DNA from: Euborellia annulipes
Lineage: Eukaryota; Arthropoda; Insecta; Dermaptera; Anisolabididae
Assembly: GCA_023213315.1 (NCBI GenBank)
Contig: JAKCPI010005660.1
Location: 62,001 to 126,000, forward strand
Direction: 5' to 3'
DNA: 64,000 nt
Position 1 is the first letter of the stretch, and every line of letters begins with the position of its first letter. The notes beneath the pieces were generated by a model, which saw only the letters and a program-made list of their open reading frames with translations, was not told the DNA's origin and ran no database searches. Of this stretch, positions 15,100 through 26,095 are shown piece after piece. The position numbers and the translations under genes were made by a program.

Positions 15100-15525
15100 T
15101 AAAGGCTTACACGATAAATCGTAACGATGTGATTGACAAATTTATTGAATCCATAAATCGAAAGAGTGGAGTACTGTTTACACGATACGAGAAATCGTAA
15201 AAATGTATCGTCATATTTTGTTGTCGAGAGCTATCAACTTCAATGCAATGGCAAATGCAAACTGAGCGTTACGATTTGCAGAAATTGATGCCGGTTGGCA
15301 TCAAGCATCCAATTCCAATAAATCGCTACAATGCCCTGTTTACACCAAACAATAAATCGATCGTTACGATAAATCGAAACAATTGGATCGTTACGATAAA
15401 TCGAAACAATTGGATCGTTACGATAAATCGAAACAATTGGATCGTTACGATAAATCGAAACAATTGGATCGTTACGATAAATCGAAACAATTGCGATTTA
15501 TCGTAGCGTATGCACCGTCCCTAAA
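15100..15525. mobile_element. MITE with TACGATAAATCG ends and an internal minisatellite
   Basis: The left end has CTTACACGATAAATCGTAAC and the right end the inverted GCGATTTATCGTAGCGTATG, followed by CACCGTCCCTA. The interior is built from ATCGTWACGATAAATCG words, ending in the array at 15355-15495. Confidence 0.6.
15355..15495. repeat. 27-bp minisatellite, about five copies
   Basis: Unit GGATCGTTACGATAAATCGA plus AACAATT repeats with virtually no divergence from about 15358 to 15493. Because 27 is divisible by three it creates a repetitive ORF (IVTINRNNW) that is not a gene. Confidence 0.9.
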
Positions 15526-16007
15526 AAGTTAAAAATATGGAGAAAAAAATTTTTGTTTATATTATAAAATTTAATTTAATTGAAGTGTAAATTAACAGAA
15601 GTAATGGGAGTAGGAGAACAGAAGTAAATAATAGTAGTTGTGAATGGTGAGAGATTAGATAGAGCAAGTAGAAAAGTATAAGTTCTTAAGGGACCATTCA
15701 AGTATTATGTAAGGATTATGGGGAAAGGGGGAGGGGTATCACATTTGCTTACTTTTGCTGGCAAAAGAAGAAGGGATTAATCAGTTGCTTACAAATGAGT
15801 AGGAACGAGAAGAAAGTCTGCTCAGAGTAGTAACTGCACAAGCAGACAACTAATAACGATGGTGAAAAACAATGCAGCCCTTAAGAAATGGAAAATAAAA
15901 TGGACCTTATTCAACTACAGTATAAAATACCAATCTTTGAATTTGTCCAAGGTGATAATAAATTAGAATACATATTTATAATCTCGATAACTTTATTTTA
16001 TTTAATA
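15526..16007. other. intergenic DNA and PXYLP1 3' flank
   Basis: No gene seen. Two overlapping AATAAA signals on the minus strand at 15992-16002 lie within 20 nt of the PXYLP1 stop codon and probably direct its polyadenylation. Confidence 0.5.
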
Positions 16008-19000
16008 TTACGAATGTAATATACAGGCGTCTTTAAAATTAGTGGCATTAAAACTATAAAAATAATTATCATGGAGAAATCTTATAATAGATTCTACTGG
16101 ACATAAAAATGCACTTATATTTCTTTTTTTATCTTTTTCACTTGTTGTATTCAAACCATAAGGGAATTTTATATTGTCTTTTGAAGAATCATAAAAGGTA
16201 ATACTTGAATTAATTTTGCAAAAATGAATATGTTTTGTTATATCTTGACCATTAAATAGAACACGAAAATAATAATTTTTAGCTATTGGGGTTTCAACCT
16301 GATTTGGGCTTTTATTATTCAAATTTTTATATATTTCAAATATAAGTCGTGAGGCATATTGAGGTGATAATGTGTTGTCTGAAATAATACCCAAAGCTGT
16401 GGTTAAATACTGTAAAGTTTTATCATGACCAGAATAAAGAACAATTTTTGGCTTTCTCTCAGATATAATTCTTAAAATATGGGAAACAATATCTCGTAAA
16501 AGTCCGTAGGATTTTAATAAGCAAGATTTCTTGAGGTTAATACTTTTGCTGTATTGACGAGCTTCCCACTCTGTGTAGGCGAAGAGGCCTGTCACTTGGT
16601 CGATACGGATACATGTTTCATACGAAAGAGATTCGACGACAGAGCAGGGGAGAGGAGCTCGATGGCACACGTAGGCGAGGAGGGCGTCCCTCAGTGCATG
16701 AGGGTCTGAAGAAAGGGCTTTGTCAGGCATCTCAAATACTAAAGCAGCCATTGACTTCACTAGTTGCTCCACAGCAGGGTGAGATTTTAAATGGTTTACA
16801 CTCTCTGCTGTAAATTTCTTCCGATAGCGTTCTGCAGCTGGACATGCACAATCATTAAAGCAGAAGGCTAAACTCTGGCTTTCTTTAAAAACCACCTTCT
16901 GGAAATCTTCAGATGCCAGGAAAGAGTAGAGAAAAGCGAATGCGCTCTGAAAAGTGCGTCTATAACGAGTGCTATAAATAGTTAGATCATCTGTGGCCAG
17001 AGAACCATTTCCAATTCCAAGCCTTTCAGCGTAAACATTTTTCAAAAGTTGGCCAATTTTAAGGAGTTGTGCCACTCCTACTGGAGTCATTTGGCCAAGT
17101 TGGCATTCATTTGAATTGATGGGAAGAAGAGGTAGTCCATGAAAAGGACCTAAAATTTGACTAAGAAAACTTGGTATTTTTCCAGGAACAGATATATTAT
17201 GAAGAAAGGTTTCATAAGTACGAAAAAGAGGATCCGACTCTGTGTTGTCAGTGGTGATTAAATCGCCAGCACAATTTACGCTAGAAATATTTTTCACATG
17301 AGCTAAAGGCCCCCTATCTCCGTGACGAATAAAAATAATAACGCTTTCGAGTGAAAAGCTTCTTTTCAAATGACCTACAAAGGATTCGCTTGTTCATTCA
17401 AAAGACATTAATTAAAAAAAAATAAACCCTTAGAAATAAAATTACCTTCAGAACCAATTGATATCTCGGAAGGAGGGTTACAAAGTTTATAAATTTTCTT
17501 CATTTTGAGATCTGAGTTTCTAATTAATTTAGGATAATTTCTCTGAGGCATATTATGTTTAAGTAAAGGTGAACTTTCCTCATTCCCAATGTATTTATAC
17601 ATGCCTAGAGATTTAAAAAAGGAAAATTGAGAAGAAAAAGTTGTATTATTAAAGGAAATTACATAGGGTTGAAATAATAGGAAACTAAAACATAAATAAA
17701 TTTAACAGTATTCCCGAATCAGCTGAATAAGAAATTGTAGGCCTATATTATTTTCACTAAATTAAATTCCAAAACTAAGAGTTTAGCCAATGATTTCCTA
17801 AATTTTAAAAAGTGAAATCATTCTTCAGAAAATAATATAACAAATTAAGAGTTGGGATATAACCAGGGGCGCCGTAACGAATTTGAATCAGGGGAGGCAA
17901 CCTCCCTTCAAAAAAATATAAATAAAAAAAAAATAATAATAAAGAAAATTAAAAATATTTATTTCTTTCAAATAGTATAAAACAAATGTACTATAAAGCC
18001 TAAAAAAATTTTGTTAAAATCACTAGCAAATTTTATAAAGATTTTAATAAATTTTATTAAATTTTAATTTTATTAAATTACAATTTTTAAAAATTTGCTA
18101 GTATTTTTATCAAAAATTTTTTTGAGGTAGTAGATTTGTTTTATACTATTTAAAGGAAATAAATATTTTTAATTTTCTTTATTTATTCTTATTTTTTTGA
18201 GGAATAAAACTGTATCATTTTTTGAAGGAATTAAAACTGTATCATTTTTAAAAAATAAATGAAATAAAATAAGACATGCCTCTCCCCTGGCATCCTATAG
18301 GAGTGGGGCAGGGGAGGGGCAATATACAGTGAGGGACAATATTCCCTCACATGCGTTTTCTACTTGTGATTATTTCATTGTTTTTAAAAAAATATTATAT
18401 ATTTTTTAATGGAAACTTTCATGGTTCAAACCTAGAAAATTTCCAATAAAGATTTTCATTTTCTTTTATAATAACAATGAAATAATCACAAGTAGAAAAC
18501 GCATGGGTGGGACTCAACTTTGGCGATCACTGTATCTTTGCCCCCCCCCCCCCCAGTTCCGGCGCCTATGGTTATAACAATATATTAATTAAGAAAACCT
18601 TCGTCAGTGTAAGGAGACGTGGCTTAATTAAATTTGATTTTATTATCTATTAAAAAAAATAATCTCATATGTCTGCTAAAATTTGAAATTTTGTTTTCCC
18701 TTGAATTGAGGGAGATTAATGTACAAATTTGTATGTCTAATTCAAATGTATAGCGTGGCCATATGTGAGGAAAAATTTATTTAGTATCAACCCTCTCTAG
18801 ACTCCCCTAATAAATGAATTCACATGACTTTAAGCCAATAGATGAGAAGGGTGAAATAAAATAAATAAAATAATAAAAAATAATATATTTTAAGAATAAT
18901 TACTACATCATATATGCAATTATAATTTATAAACAAAATAAAAACAACGATAATAAAATATAATTTATAAAAAAAAATGGGGGAAAATAATTAAAAGTGA

Positions 19001-19119
19001 ATTATACTATTGTTCATTGATTAAAGATTAATAAACATACCTGCAATTAATAAAAATATCCAAACACTTAAGATTAAATAACAATATAAAGCTCTGTGTT
19101 GAGAAGAGAGTTTCATCAT
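16008..19119 (-). CDS. PXYLP1: 2-phosphoxylose phosphatase 1-like histidine acid phosphatase
   Basis: Coding exons 19119-19041, 17604-17446 and 17374-16008 (phase-consistent, 534 residues; human PXYLP1 480). Residues 10-26 form a signal anchor (LYCYLILSVWIFLLIAG), giving a type II Golgi protein. The catalytic RHGDR motif is at 96-100, preceded by SEGHLKRSFSLESVIIFI as in PXYLP1; the second catalytic motif SGHD is at 394-397. The C-terminal part (LIFEIY, VLFNGQDIT, FLCPVESIIRF, DAC) follows PXYLP1 rather than lysosomal acid phosphatases. In vertebrates the enzyme removes phosphate from the linkage xylose so that glycosaminoglycan chains can elongate. A stem-cell-like insertion around 440-480 lengthens it slightly. 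A possible 5' UTR acceptor (TTTCAG) lies at 19141-19146. Confidence 0.88.
17865..18570. mobile_element. hAT-like MITE with a nested Tc1-type MITE
   Basis: Outer ends CCAGGGGCGCCGTAACGAAT and the inverted CAGTTCCGGCGCCTATGG. Inner foldback arms at about 17935-18062 and 18070-18200 share AAAATTAAAAATATTTATTT and ACTAGCAAATTT. The element at 18318-18540 was inserted into it. All of this is in PXYLP1 intron 1. Confidence 0.6.
18318..18540. mobile_element. Tc1/mariner-type MITE, CAGTGAGGG family, copy 1
   Basis: TIRs CAGTGAGGGACAATATT / inverted CACTG, with conserved subterminal GCGTTTTCTACTTGTGATTA and ATTTCATTGTTTTTA present on both sides. The matching copy at 24500-24709 has cleaner ends. Confidence 0.7.
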
Positions 19120-19141
19120 TGAATTAAAATGAATATTATTC

Positions 19142-19954
19142 TGAAATTAAAATCTTATTTTAAAATAAAAGTTAAAAAAAAAATGAAATTTAAAAATCAT
19201 TTATTTACCTTATAAAAAAAAAAATTAAATCATGATTTTATAAAAAATACCAAACATAATTTCTGAAATGTTGATAAAAAAGAAAAAATAGTTTAAATTT
19301 ACATATAAAATTCCTTTGAAGATGTTATAATTTATTCATTTTAGAGGAATTTATGTGATGTTATAATAAATGTCAATATAGGAGATCGAAAGATTGAAAA
19401 GTTATTGTTTAAAAAGTATTTTAAATTAGTCATTATTTTAATAAATTATATTAATATTATCACATTAATAAGATTATTTAGTTAACCATTATTTAATTTG
19501 TAAAAAAAGACATTTCGAGATAAAGATTCTACTTGGAAAAGACATTTGACAAGAGATGGTTATGAAATGACCTAGTTCAAAAGAACGAGTCTTTTAATGA
19601 AGAAACGAAGAACTAATCCGTTCTAAAAAAGAAATCACTTAGGGAAAATTAAAATAAGGAATATTTAATTTAAACAATTTTTATTTATATATTTATGTTT
19701 TAAAAAAAAAGGGAATTATTTATCCAAAGGCCTAAAATTTAATTAAATTTCGACACATCCGCTCAATACAAACTTAGTTGATAAGGGGGAGAAAATCGAA
19801 AAAAAAAAAAAAAAACTGAAAAAGTACAGTACATACTGAGGCTTGCAAGAGTGTCAAGCAGACTTACTTTTATTATTTGTCTTTAAATATTTTATCAAAT
19901 TAATAAAATAAATTAACTTATCGCCTAGAAACTCAAAATAAGTGGAGTAGGGTA
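19142..19954. other. AT-rich DNA upstream of PXYLP1
   Basis: A plausible donor (AAGGTAAATAAA, minus strand, near 19205) and acceptor (19141-19146) suggest a small 5' UTR intron of PXYLP1. Beyond that I see no gene; the next 750 bp are AT-rich without recognisable features. Confidence 0.3.
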
Positions 19955-20225
19955 CAAGGGCGGTTACAGAGGGGGGGGGGGGGTAAAGGGAGTATTTACC
20001 CCCCCCCCCGAGATTTGAAAAAAATACTTTTTTTCGAAAAAAAAATTTACTTTTAATGTAAAATTTTAAAAATTAATACTTAAAAATTTGATTTGTATTT
20101 ATATTCTGGCAAACAAGTACAAAATGCGCCTTTAAGTTACCGAAATTAAGAAAAAAATGTGTATTGTGCGACCAGTCACACCAAATTACCCCTCCAGAGA
20201 AGCACCTCTGGATCCGCCCTTGGTA
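19955..20225. mobile_element. MITE with CAAGGGCGG termini
   Basis: The left ACAAGGGCGGTTACAGAGGG is inverted at the right (CCTCTGGATCCGCCCTTGG). The inner part (ATTCTGGCAAACAAGTACAA, ATGCGCCTTTAAGTTACCG) recurs at 63720-63870, showing a second, truncated copy at the window end. Confidence 0.65.
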
Positions 20226-20516
20226 GGGTAATATGCGTTGCGTGACATTTTCTAATTTAACTTTCATAATTTAAAATGGAGTAATGGTAAATTAATTAAA
20301 TAGACATTTTAATTTTATCAATATCATATTTAATATAATATCAAAAATAAATTATTTAAAGTTTAGTATTTATATTATAGTCTTGAATAAAGTTGACCAT
20401 TTTTTTTCGTGGCCCCATTTTACTAAAAAAAAAAAAAAAAAAAAATTGTTTATGATGCAAGTCGGACTCGCCACAAACCCAAAAATTGTAAAATAAAAAA
20501 ATTATACATTATAAAC

Positions 20517-20755
20517 AGTGGCGCAACCAAGGGGAGGTTTTGAAGCATAGATAATTATTTGTTTGAAGAGTAAATGCCCCTCTAAGAGAGAGTAAAAATG
20601 GTCTTTACGGCGGCTGGAGATGTAATTGTTTTGCCCTTCGGGATTTTATTGATTTAGAAATATTTGCAGTTGGTTTAAATATTATTAATCAGCAAACCCC
20701 CGAAGAATTCTACTAAGCCTTAAAAAAATCAAAACCACATTCTGGTTGCGCCACT
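20517..20755. mobile_element. MITE with CAGTGGCGCAACCA termini
   Basis: Left end CAGTGGCGCAACCAAGGG, right end inverted TGGTTGCGCCACT. About 240 bp, non-coding. Confidence 0.65.
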
Positions 20756-20774
20756 CAATTTACAATTGCAAGCC

Positions 20775-20958
20775 AAAGTCGACCCACACAGCACAAAATA
20801 TTGCAGCAATGTTGCAGAAACATAGCGAATCTTGGCAACATTGCAGCGGCAATATTCCAAACTAGCAATATTGCTGTTTGAGCTGCAATATTGCATCAAT
20901 GTTGCCGCAATATTGTCAACATTGAGCAAGATTGCAATATTCCGTGCTGTGTGGGGAA
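20775..20958. mobile_element. MITE built from GCAATATTGC words
   Basis: Termini CCACACAGCAC / inverted GTGCTGTGTGG; the interior is a mosaic of TGCAGCAATGTTGC and GCAATATTGC palindromes. It generates a spurious Cys-rich ORF on the minus strand. Confidence 0.65.
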
Positions 20959-20964
20959 TAGTGT

Positions 20965-21810
20965 CCTATAATAAAAATAACACAGGGGAATAGTGATTTT
21001 GTTGCCGGGGTATTTGAAGCTATTTCTGGGTATTTTGGTAACGCTTATTTAAAATCAGTTTTGCCTCAACAGCTCTAGTTTAAGAGTTATAGAGAAAATT
21101 AAATTTTAATAGAAAATATGTTTTAAAGCGCTTCTAATTTTGAATTACCTAGATTTTTTAAGGGCGTTACTCCTTAAAAATATGCAGATAGATGAATTAC
21201 ATAGAAACAAAAAGTTTCAGTCCAATCGGAGGTGATTTAGAGGTGCAAAACACGGCTAAAGGTTTAGAAAAATTGAATTTTTTCAGTTTTTTTTTTAACT
21301 TCAGACACCCCTAATACAATTTTTTTTCCATCTCTGAATGCAAAAAACATTCTATAGTAATTATATATTTGGAAAGCTAAACAACTATAGAAAATCGTAG
21401 GAAATATGTTTTTTTTTTTTTGTATTTAGGGATAGAAAAATTGTATTATGGGTGTCTGAAGTTAAAAAAAAAAAAACTAAAAAAATACAATTTTTCTAAC
21501 CTTTGGCCCTATTTCGCACCTCTAAATCACGTCCGATAGGACTGAAACTTTTTATTTGTATGTAATTCATCTAACTGCATATTTTTAAAAGGTAACGCCG
21601 TTAAAAAATCTAGGTAATTCAAAATTAGAAGCGCTTTAAAACATATTTTCTATTAAAATTTAATATAGCTCTAAAACTAGAAGTGATGGAGCAAAACTGA
21701 TAGCATTTTTGGAATCAGCGCTACCAAATATCCAGAAATAGGTTCAAAAATCCTGGAAATAAAAAAAAAAGGTCATTTTTGTTTCTCTGTGTAATGAATA
21801 AGAAATTATA
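20965..21810. mobile_element. large foldback element, about 370-bp arms
   Basis: Arms at about 20985-21350 and 21425-21795 are inverted copies of one another, with matching blocks such as GAAAATATGTTTTAAAGCGC, TTTGAATTACCTAGATTTTT and TAGAGGTGCNAAAC. Termini resemble ACACAGNGNAAYAAAAATGA. No transposase ORF; non-autonomous. Confidence 0.75.
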
Positions 21811-22069
21811 TATATATAAAATACGGGCCCGTGAAAAAAATTCATAAATAGTACAAATACCCGAAAAAGATAGTACCGAGAGTTGAACCACAAATTGGTA
21901 GATCTGTGGTTCAAATTCCGGTGTTACCTATTATTTTTTTGGCTGCGGCTGTTTGAATTAATAAATATTAATTGTCTGAATAAAAAAAATATCATTAAAT
22001 TATTTGCTTTTATTATGTTCAGATCTGTTCACATACATTCATATTTTGTTTCTTATAAATTAATTAAAT

Positions 22070-22578
22070 ATGAATCAGGGAGTAAAATATTCTAAACTTT
22101 ATAAACATCGACCTCTCCCTGAGACAAAACAAACCAAGATTTTTATTGAAAATAGAAAAATTAATCGGACTAAAAATTTTGCTGAAAGACGTTTGCTAAA
22201 TATAAAACCGGAAGCCAAAGTCGTTGAACCAACGCGAACGTTTGGAGAAATTTAAAAAAGAAAGAGAAATAAAAAAAAACAATTGGCGGACACTAAAAAG
22301 AAACCTGTTTTTAAAACAGGTGTGGTTCGTCATAAGGCAACTTGCACTTCACCGCCTCCACCACCTAAAACAAGACGGCAGCCTTTAAGAACAATTAATA
22401 AGATTTGGTGACTGTGAGTGTAATAGGTTTTGTTAGGGCAGGTTCAGCCAAATAAAAAGCCTTCGATGCTTCTCAACTCCGGAGACGTTTAAATGAAAAT
22501 AATAAAACTAACAAAAAAACATTTAAGAGGAAAGAAGTAAATGAATTTACTCTTCCAAAAAATAATAAATATTTGTAA
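22070..22578 (+). pseudogene. intronless pseudogene, possibly HURP/DLGAP5-like
   Basis: A single frame with three internal stops reads NQGVKYSKLYKHRPLPETKQ, later RTFGEI-stop-KRKRNKKKQ, then KKPVFKTGVVRHK, CTSPPPPPKTRRQPLRTINK and, further on, FKRKEVNEFTLPKN. The lysine-rich helix followed by a PVFKxGxxR box resembles HURP-type spindle proteins. Lack of introns plus stops suggests a processed pseudogene. Family assignment is tentative. Confidence 0.35.
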
Positions 22579-22587
22579 GAAATTTAC

Positions 22588-23044
22588 CTTATTCCTACAC
22601 GAATTAAATCCTCCTCATTCATTTTTATAAAAGTATCGAAATCTATTTTCAACATTTCAAAATTTTGCCAATATTTCTCCAAATTTATATCTTTAAAAAT
22701 TCTCAAAAGTAGAGGTTCTTGTTTGAATTCGTTGCCTGAAAATATAATTAATTATTATTTGTTATTTTTACTAGGAATATTATATATATATATATATATA
22801 TGCGAAGATAAGTTTTCTCGGGTTAAGTCGCGTGGAATGTTGAGATTTACTCGACGTTTCGGCTCTCCTTTTGAAGCCATTTTCAAGAGAGAAGGGAGTT
22901 AGGAGGTAATGATGGAGGAGGGTTGTTTATACGGTCGCAGTCATCGCTGGTCCCCAGGTCAATTTGATGGATGCCTCAGATGGGTGGATTGGTCTATGAG
23001 ATCTGGAGGAAGATTGGTTGTGTGTAATTGTGTTTGTGTCTTAT

Positions 23045-23079
<35 letters not shown>

Positions 23080-23124
23080 CTGGAAGGTTTCCGCTACCGG
23101 ATGTATGCGAAGAAAACTTATCTT

Positions 23125-23165
<41 letters not shown>

Positions 23166-23208
23166 AATGTGTTTATTAAAGCTTTTGTAGTTTGAATTAT
23201 AAAAACTC

Positions 23209-23239
<31 letters not shown>

Positions 23240-25101
23240 TCTGGAAGGTTTCCGCGACCGGATGTATGCGAAGATAAGTTTTCTCGGGTTAAGTCGCTTG
23301 TCGAGTAAATCTCAACATCACACGCGACTTAACCCGATAAAACTTATCTTAGCATATATATATACTGCGCATCAAAAATAACGTAAAATTTTGTTTCTTC
23401 TTAAGAAGACCTGTTCTAATCTACTCTAATTTAAGAAACATTTAATATGAAATATCTTATACATTTCTAAGTAAATTTAACACAAATACAAAAAATTTAA
23501 TACAATTTAAGGACAAAAATGTCAATTTTCAATTTGAGAAACAAAACACCATAATCTCGATATGTTTAGTAGGATATTAATTAAAAATTTTGTTTTTATA
23601 AGAATTTACCACATGTTTTAGTGGAAGACAGTGCTTTTGATTCTTCTTTTATAGATTTTTGACTTCTAAAAAAAAAAAAATTAAATTATAAAAAAATTCA
23701 AGATATATTATGTAAATTGTATAGCGGTATATGTACTTATAATTAGTATAAAATGTTTTGTATTCTAATAAAATACGAATACAAGAGTCTTGTTTCATAT
23801 AAACAGCATAAAAAAGTGCATCTCTCCCAGAAAAATCGGTTTCATCCAATAATGATATATTCTAAAAATAAATAGAAAACTGAATAATTAAATAATGATG
23901 GTTTTTACTTTCTCTTACCCTATGTATGAAATATATAGAGAGAGAAATATTGCGATCATGTCGAAAATTCGATGTCGAAATTTTGACGGATATTCATGTT
24001 TTGAGGCCCCCTGAGTCCAAAAAAGTGGGTCCCGCAAATTGGTCTGTGTGTGTAGACATTTTTGACCATGAAAGGAAATAAGCTACGAGGTTGAAATTTT
24101 ATATTAGCCCCCCCCCCCTTCCGAACTCGTGAAAATAAGCTTTTAAACAAAATCGGCCAAAAAGTACTGTTTTCTCAAAATTCGCTCCAACGATTTTGTT
24201 TTAAATTCATAAATCAACAATTTTTTAGATGCTCTTTAAAATGTATATTCTCATTTTGCCGTTGAAATCTTCTAAAGACCACTTTACTCTTGTACTTCAT
24301 AGGAAAGATATAATTGATTTTTGAATTTTAATCAAAATCGTTCGAGCGAATTTTGAGAAAATCGAAAAAACTGAAACTTGGTCACTTAATTCCGGTCCAA
24401 CACTGTCGCGGGTCGAATGATTGATGGATAAGTATGTTTCTGACAAATTTATGTCAAATTTATTGTGTACACTATGAGGGACAACCCGCCCTATGTACAG
24501 TGAGGGACAATATTAAGTCCCACCCATGCGTTTTCTACTTGTGATTATTTCATTGTTTTTAAAAAAATATTATATATTTTTTAATGGAAACTTTCATGGT
24601 TCAAACCTAGAAAATTTCCAATAAAGATTTTCATTTTCATTTATAAAAACAATTAAATAATCACATGTTGGAAACGCAAGGGTGGGACTTAATATTGACC
24701 CTCACTGTACAAGTTTAAATAAATAAATAAATATATTTACCTTATTGAGAAGTAAAATGATAGACTCTTCATGACCGTTAGATGCTCCTATCATGAGTGC
24801 ATCTAGTCCTATATGAGTCTTAATCTTTAAATAATTTTCATTAGAAAATGATAAAATAAATTCCACAATTTGGATATGGTTAAAACGAACAGACATCATG
24901 AGAGGAGTCCAGCCTTCAAGATTTTGTCGATAAATTACATTCGTTCCAAATCTGTAATAAAATATTTAAAATAAATATTTATCATATGATTATTATTAAA
25001 ATAATATCAACTTACCGAGTTATTATATTTTGACAGGCAACCAAGTCGCCTAAAAGGCAAGCTGTATGTAAATCGCAAACACTTTCACTATTACATGCCA
25101 T
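22588..25101 (-). CDS. ankyrin repeat and SAM domain protein (ANKS3-like), 3' end not found
   Basis: Exons in order: 25101-25016, 24951-24741, 23861-23737, 23665-23610, 22735-22588; GT-AG, phases match; about 208 residues. It starts MACNSESVCDLHTACLLGDL, has ankyrin repeats with EGWTPLMMSVRFNH, GLDALMIGASNGHEES and GRDALFYAVYMKQDS, a short Lys/Ser linker from the 56-nt fourth exon, then most of a SAM domain (INLEKYWQNFEMLKIDFDTF, MNEEDLIRVGI). The order and the DLHTA/GWTPLM/ALF signatures match ANKS3, a cilium-linked adaptor; GASZ (ASZ1) is an alternative. The SAM C-terminal helix should follow a phase-2 donor at 22588, but no convincing acceptor exon was found between 19200 and 22580, where repeats fill the space. 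Either the last exon is more distant or the gene is truncated. Confidence 0.65.
22780..23360 (-). mobile_element. repeats of the ACTTATCTTCGCATA family (Penelope-like terminal repeats?)
   Basis: Three partial copies separated by TA microsatellites carry GGAAACCTTCCAGAA, AACTTATCTTCGCATA, GACTTAACCCGAGAAAAC and ATTTACTCGACGTTTCGGCT (orientation varies). A longer relative is at 38100-38360. Tandem and inverted partial copies of a terminal repeat are typical of Penelope-like elements, but no reverse transcriptase or GIY-YIG sequence is present, so this is a guess. Confidence 0.5.
23390..23609. mobile_element. repeat abutting the splice donor of ankyrin-SAM exon 4
   Basis: Shares AACATTTAATATG, CTTATACATTTCTAAGTAAAT, TCGATATGTTT and AAAATTTTGTTTTTATAAGA with 51715-51900. 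Similarity continues to ATAAGAATTTACC, which is the splice donor (minus strand) of exon 23665-23610. Confidence 0.6.
23905..24310. mobile_element. CTTTCTCTTACCCTATA repeat family, copy in ankyrin-SAM intron
   Basis: A palindromic end (ACTTTCTCTTACCCTATGTA and inverted GAGAGAGAAA) is followed by conserved blocks: TGCGATCATGTC, ATTCGATGTCG, GTTTTGAGGCCCCCTGAGTC, AAGTGGGTCCCGCAAATTGG, TCTCAAAATTCGCTCCAACG, TGGTCTTTAGAAGATTT (complement). Other copies: 25750-26090, 33430-34000, 35935-36500, 39690-40115, with ends only at 58935 and 61490. Non-coding. Confidence 0.75.
24500..24709. mobile_element. Tc1/mariner-type MITE, CAGTGAGGG family, copy 2
   Basis: TIR CAGTGAGGGACAATATTAAG with GTCCCACCCATGCGTTTTC, inverted at the right (CTTAATATTGACCCTCACTG), flanked by TA on both sides. 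Same family as 18318-18540; more diverged relatives at 34480-34580, 38740-39330 and 60668-60905. Confidence 0.8.
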
Positions 25102-25369
25102 GTTCAATGTTCCCTTTCTTTTCACAGTTTAATTAGAAATTTAACTAATAAAATGATATCATTCAAAAATTTTTATTTAATTTTTTTTATTTATAAGAAT
25201 TCCTAGAAAGTACTATTTAAATATTATATATATATATATACTTATAACTAATAAAAAATGTTTTGTATTCTAATAAAATACGATATCAAAAGATAAAAAC
25301 AAGGAAATTTTAGAATATTTATTTAAGAATTTTCTATGATAAAAATGGAAAATGGCAAAAAAATTGAAA

Positions 25370-26095
25370 AAAAGAAAAAAATCTGCTGTGACTAGTCGCA
25401 CAGCACACAAATTTCTGTTACCTTCGGTAATCGAAAATTGTTTTGTGCTTGTTTTTGTGTCTACATATACTAGGTATTTAGTTTCCACCGATATATTAAA
25501 ATTCAAGATGTAAAATTTATAAACAGAAAATTATACATTATCAATTTTATTATAAGGACCGTAGGTCAAAAAATAAATACTTTTGGTATTATCCGTTTAT
25601 TTGTAAATATTTCGACCCCAGGGATATGGAATCATCTTCAACAGAAGTTTTGCAAATCGTTAATTTCTCACATCCAATATGACAAAATAGCTGAGCATTC
25701 CATGAATGCAATTTTTATAATCACATATATATTGTTACCATGACAACAACATGATAGGAGAATCTTTCCTATGAAGTACAAGAGTAAAGTGGCTTTCAAA
25801 CAATTTTGAGAGCAAAATGAGAATATACATTTTAAACAGCATCTAAAAAATAATTGATTTTTGAATTTTAATCAAAATCGTTAGAGCGAATTTTGAGAAA
25901 ATCGAAAAAAAAAACTGAAAAAATATATCAGTAAGTACTTAGGGTTACCCAAAGATAAGACCTATCACAATTTCATATTGAAACGGGAAATAGTATATAT
26001 TTAAAATTTGAAAAAAATCGTTAGAGCCGTTTTCGAGAACTGTTGTGCTTACAAACAAACGTACATTGCTCGTTTAATAGTATAAGATAAATTTT
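25370..26095. mobile_element. composite of two repeat families
   Basis: 25380-25520 belongs to the GTCGCACAGCACAC hairpin family. 25560-25640 carries a hairpin motif (minus strand TTGAAGATGATTCC...GGGGTCGAAAT). 25755-26090 is a copy of the CTTTCTCTTACCC family body and ends CATTGCTCGTTTAATAGTAT. Intergenic between the ankyrin-SAM gene and RSF1. Confidence 0.55.

Noticed and set aside
15355..15495. CRISPR-like direct repeats
   Set aside because: No unique spacers: the 27-bp units are contiguous, so it is a minisatellite in an animal genome.
20729..20929. Cys/Asn-rich minus-strand ORF
   Set aside because: Artefact of a MITE composed of GCAATATTGC words.
22909..23212. ORFs with runs of Tyr-Ile
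   Set aside because: Translation of TA microsatellites within repeats.
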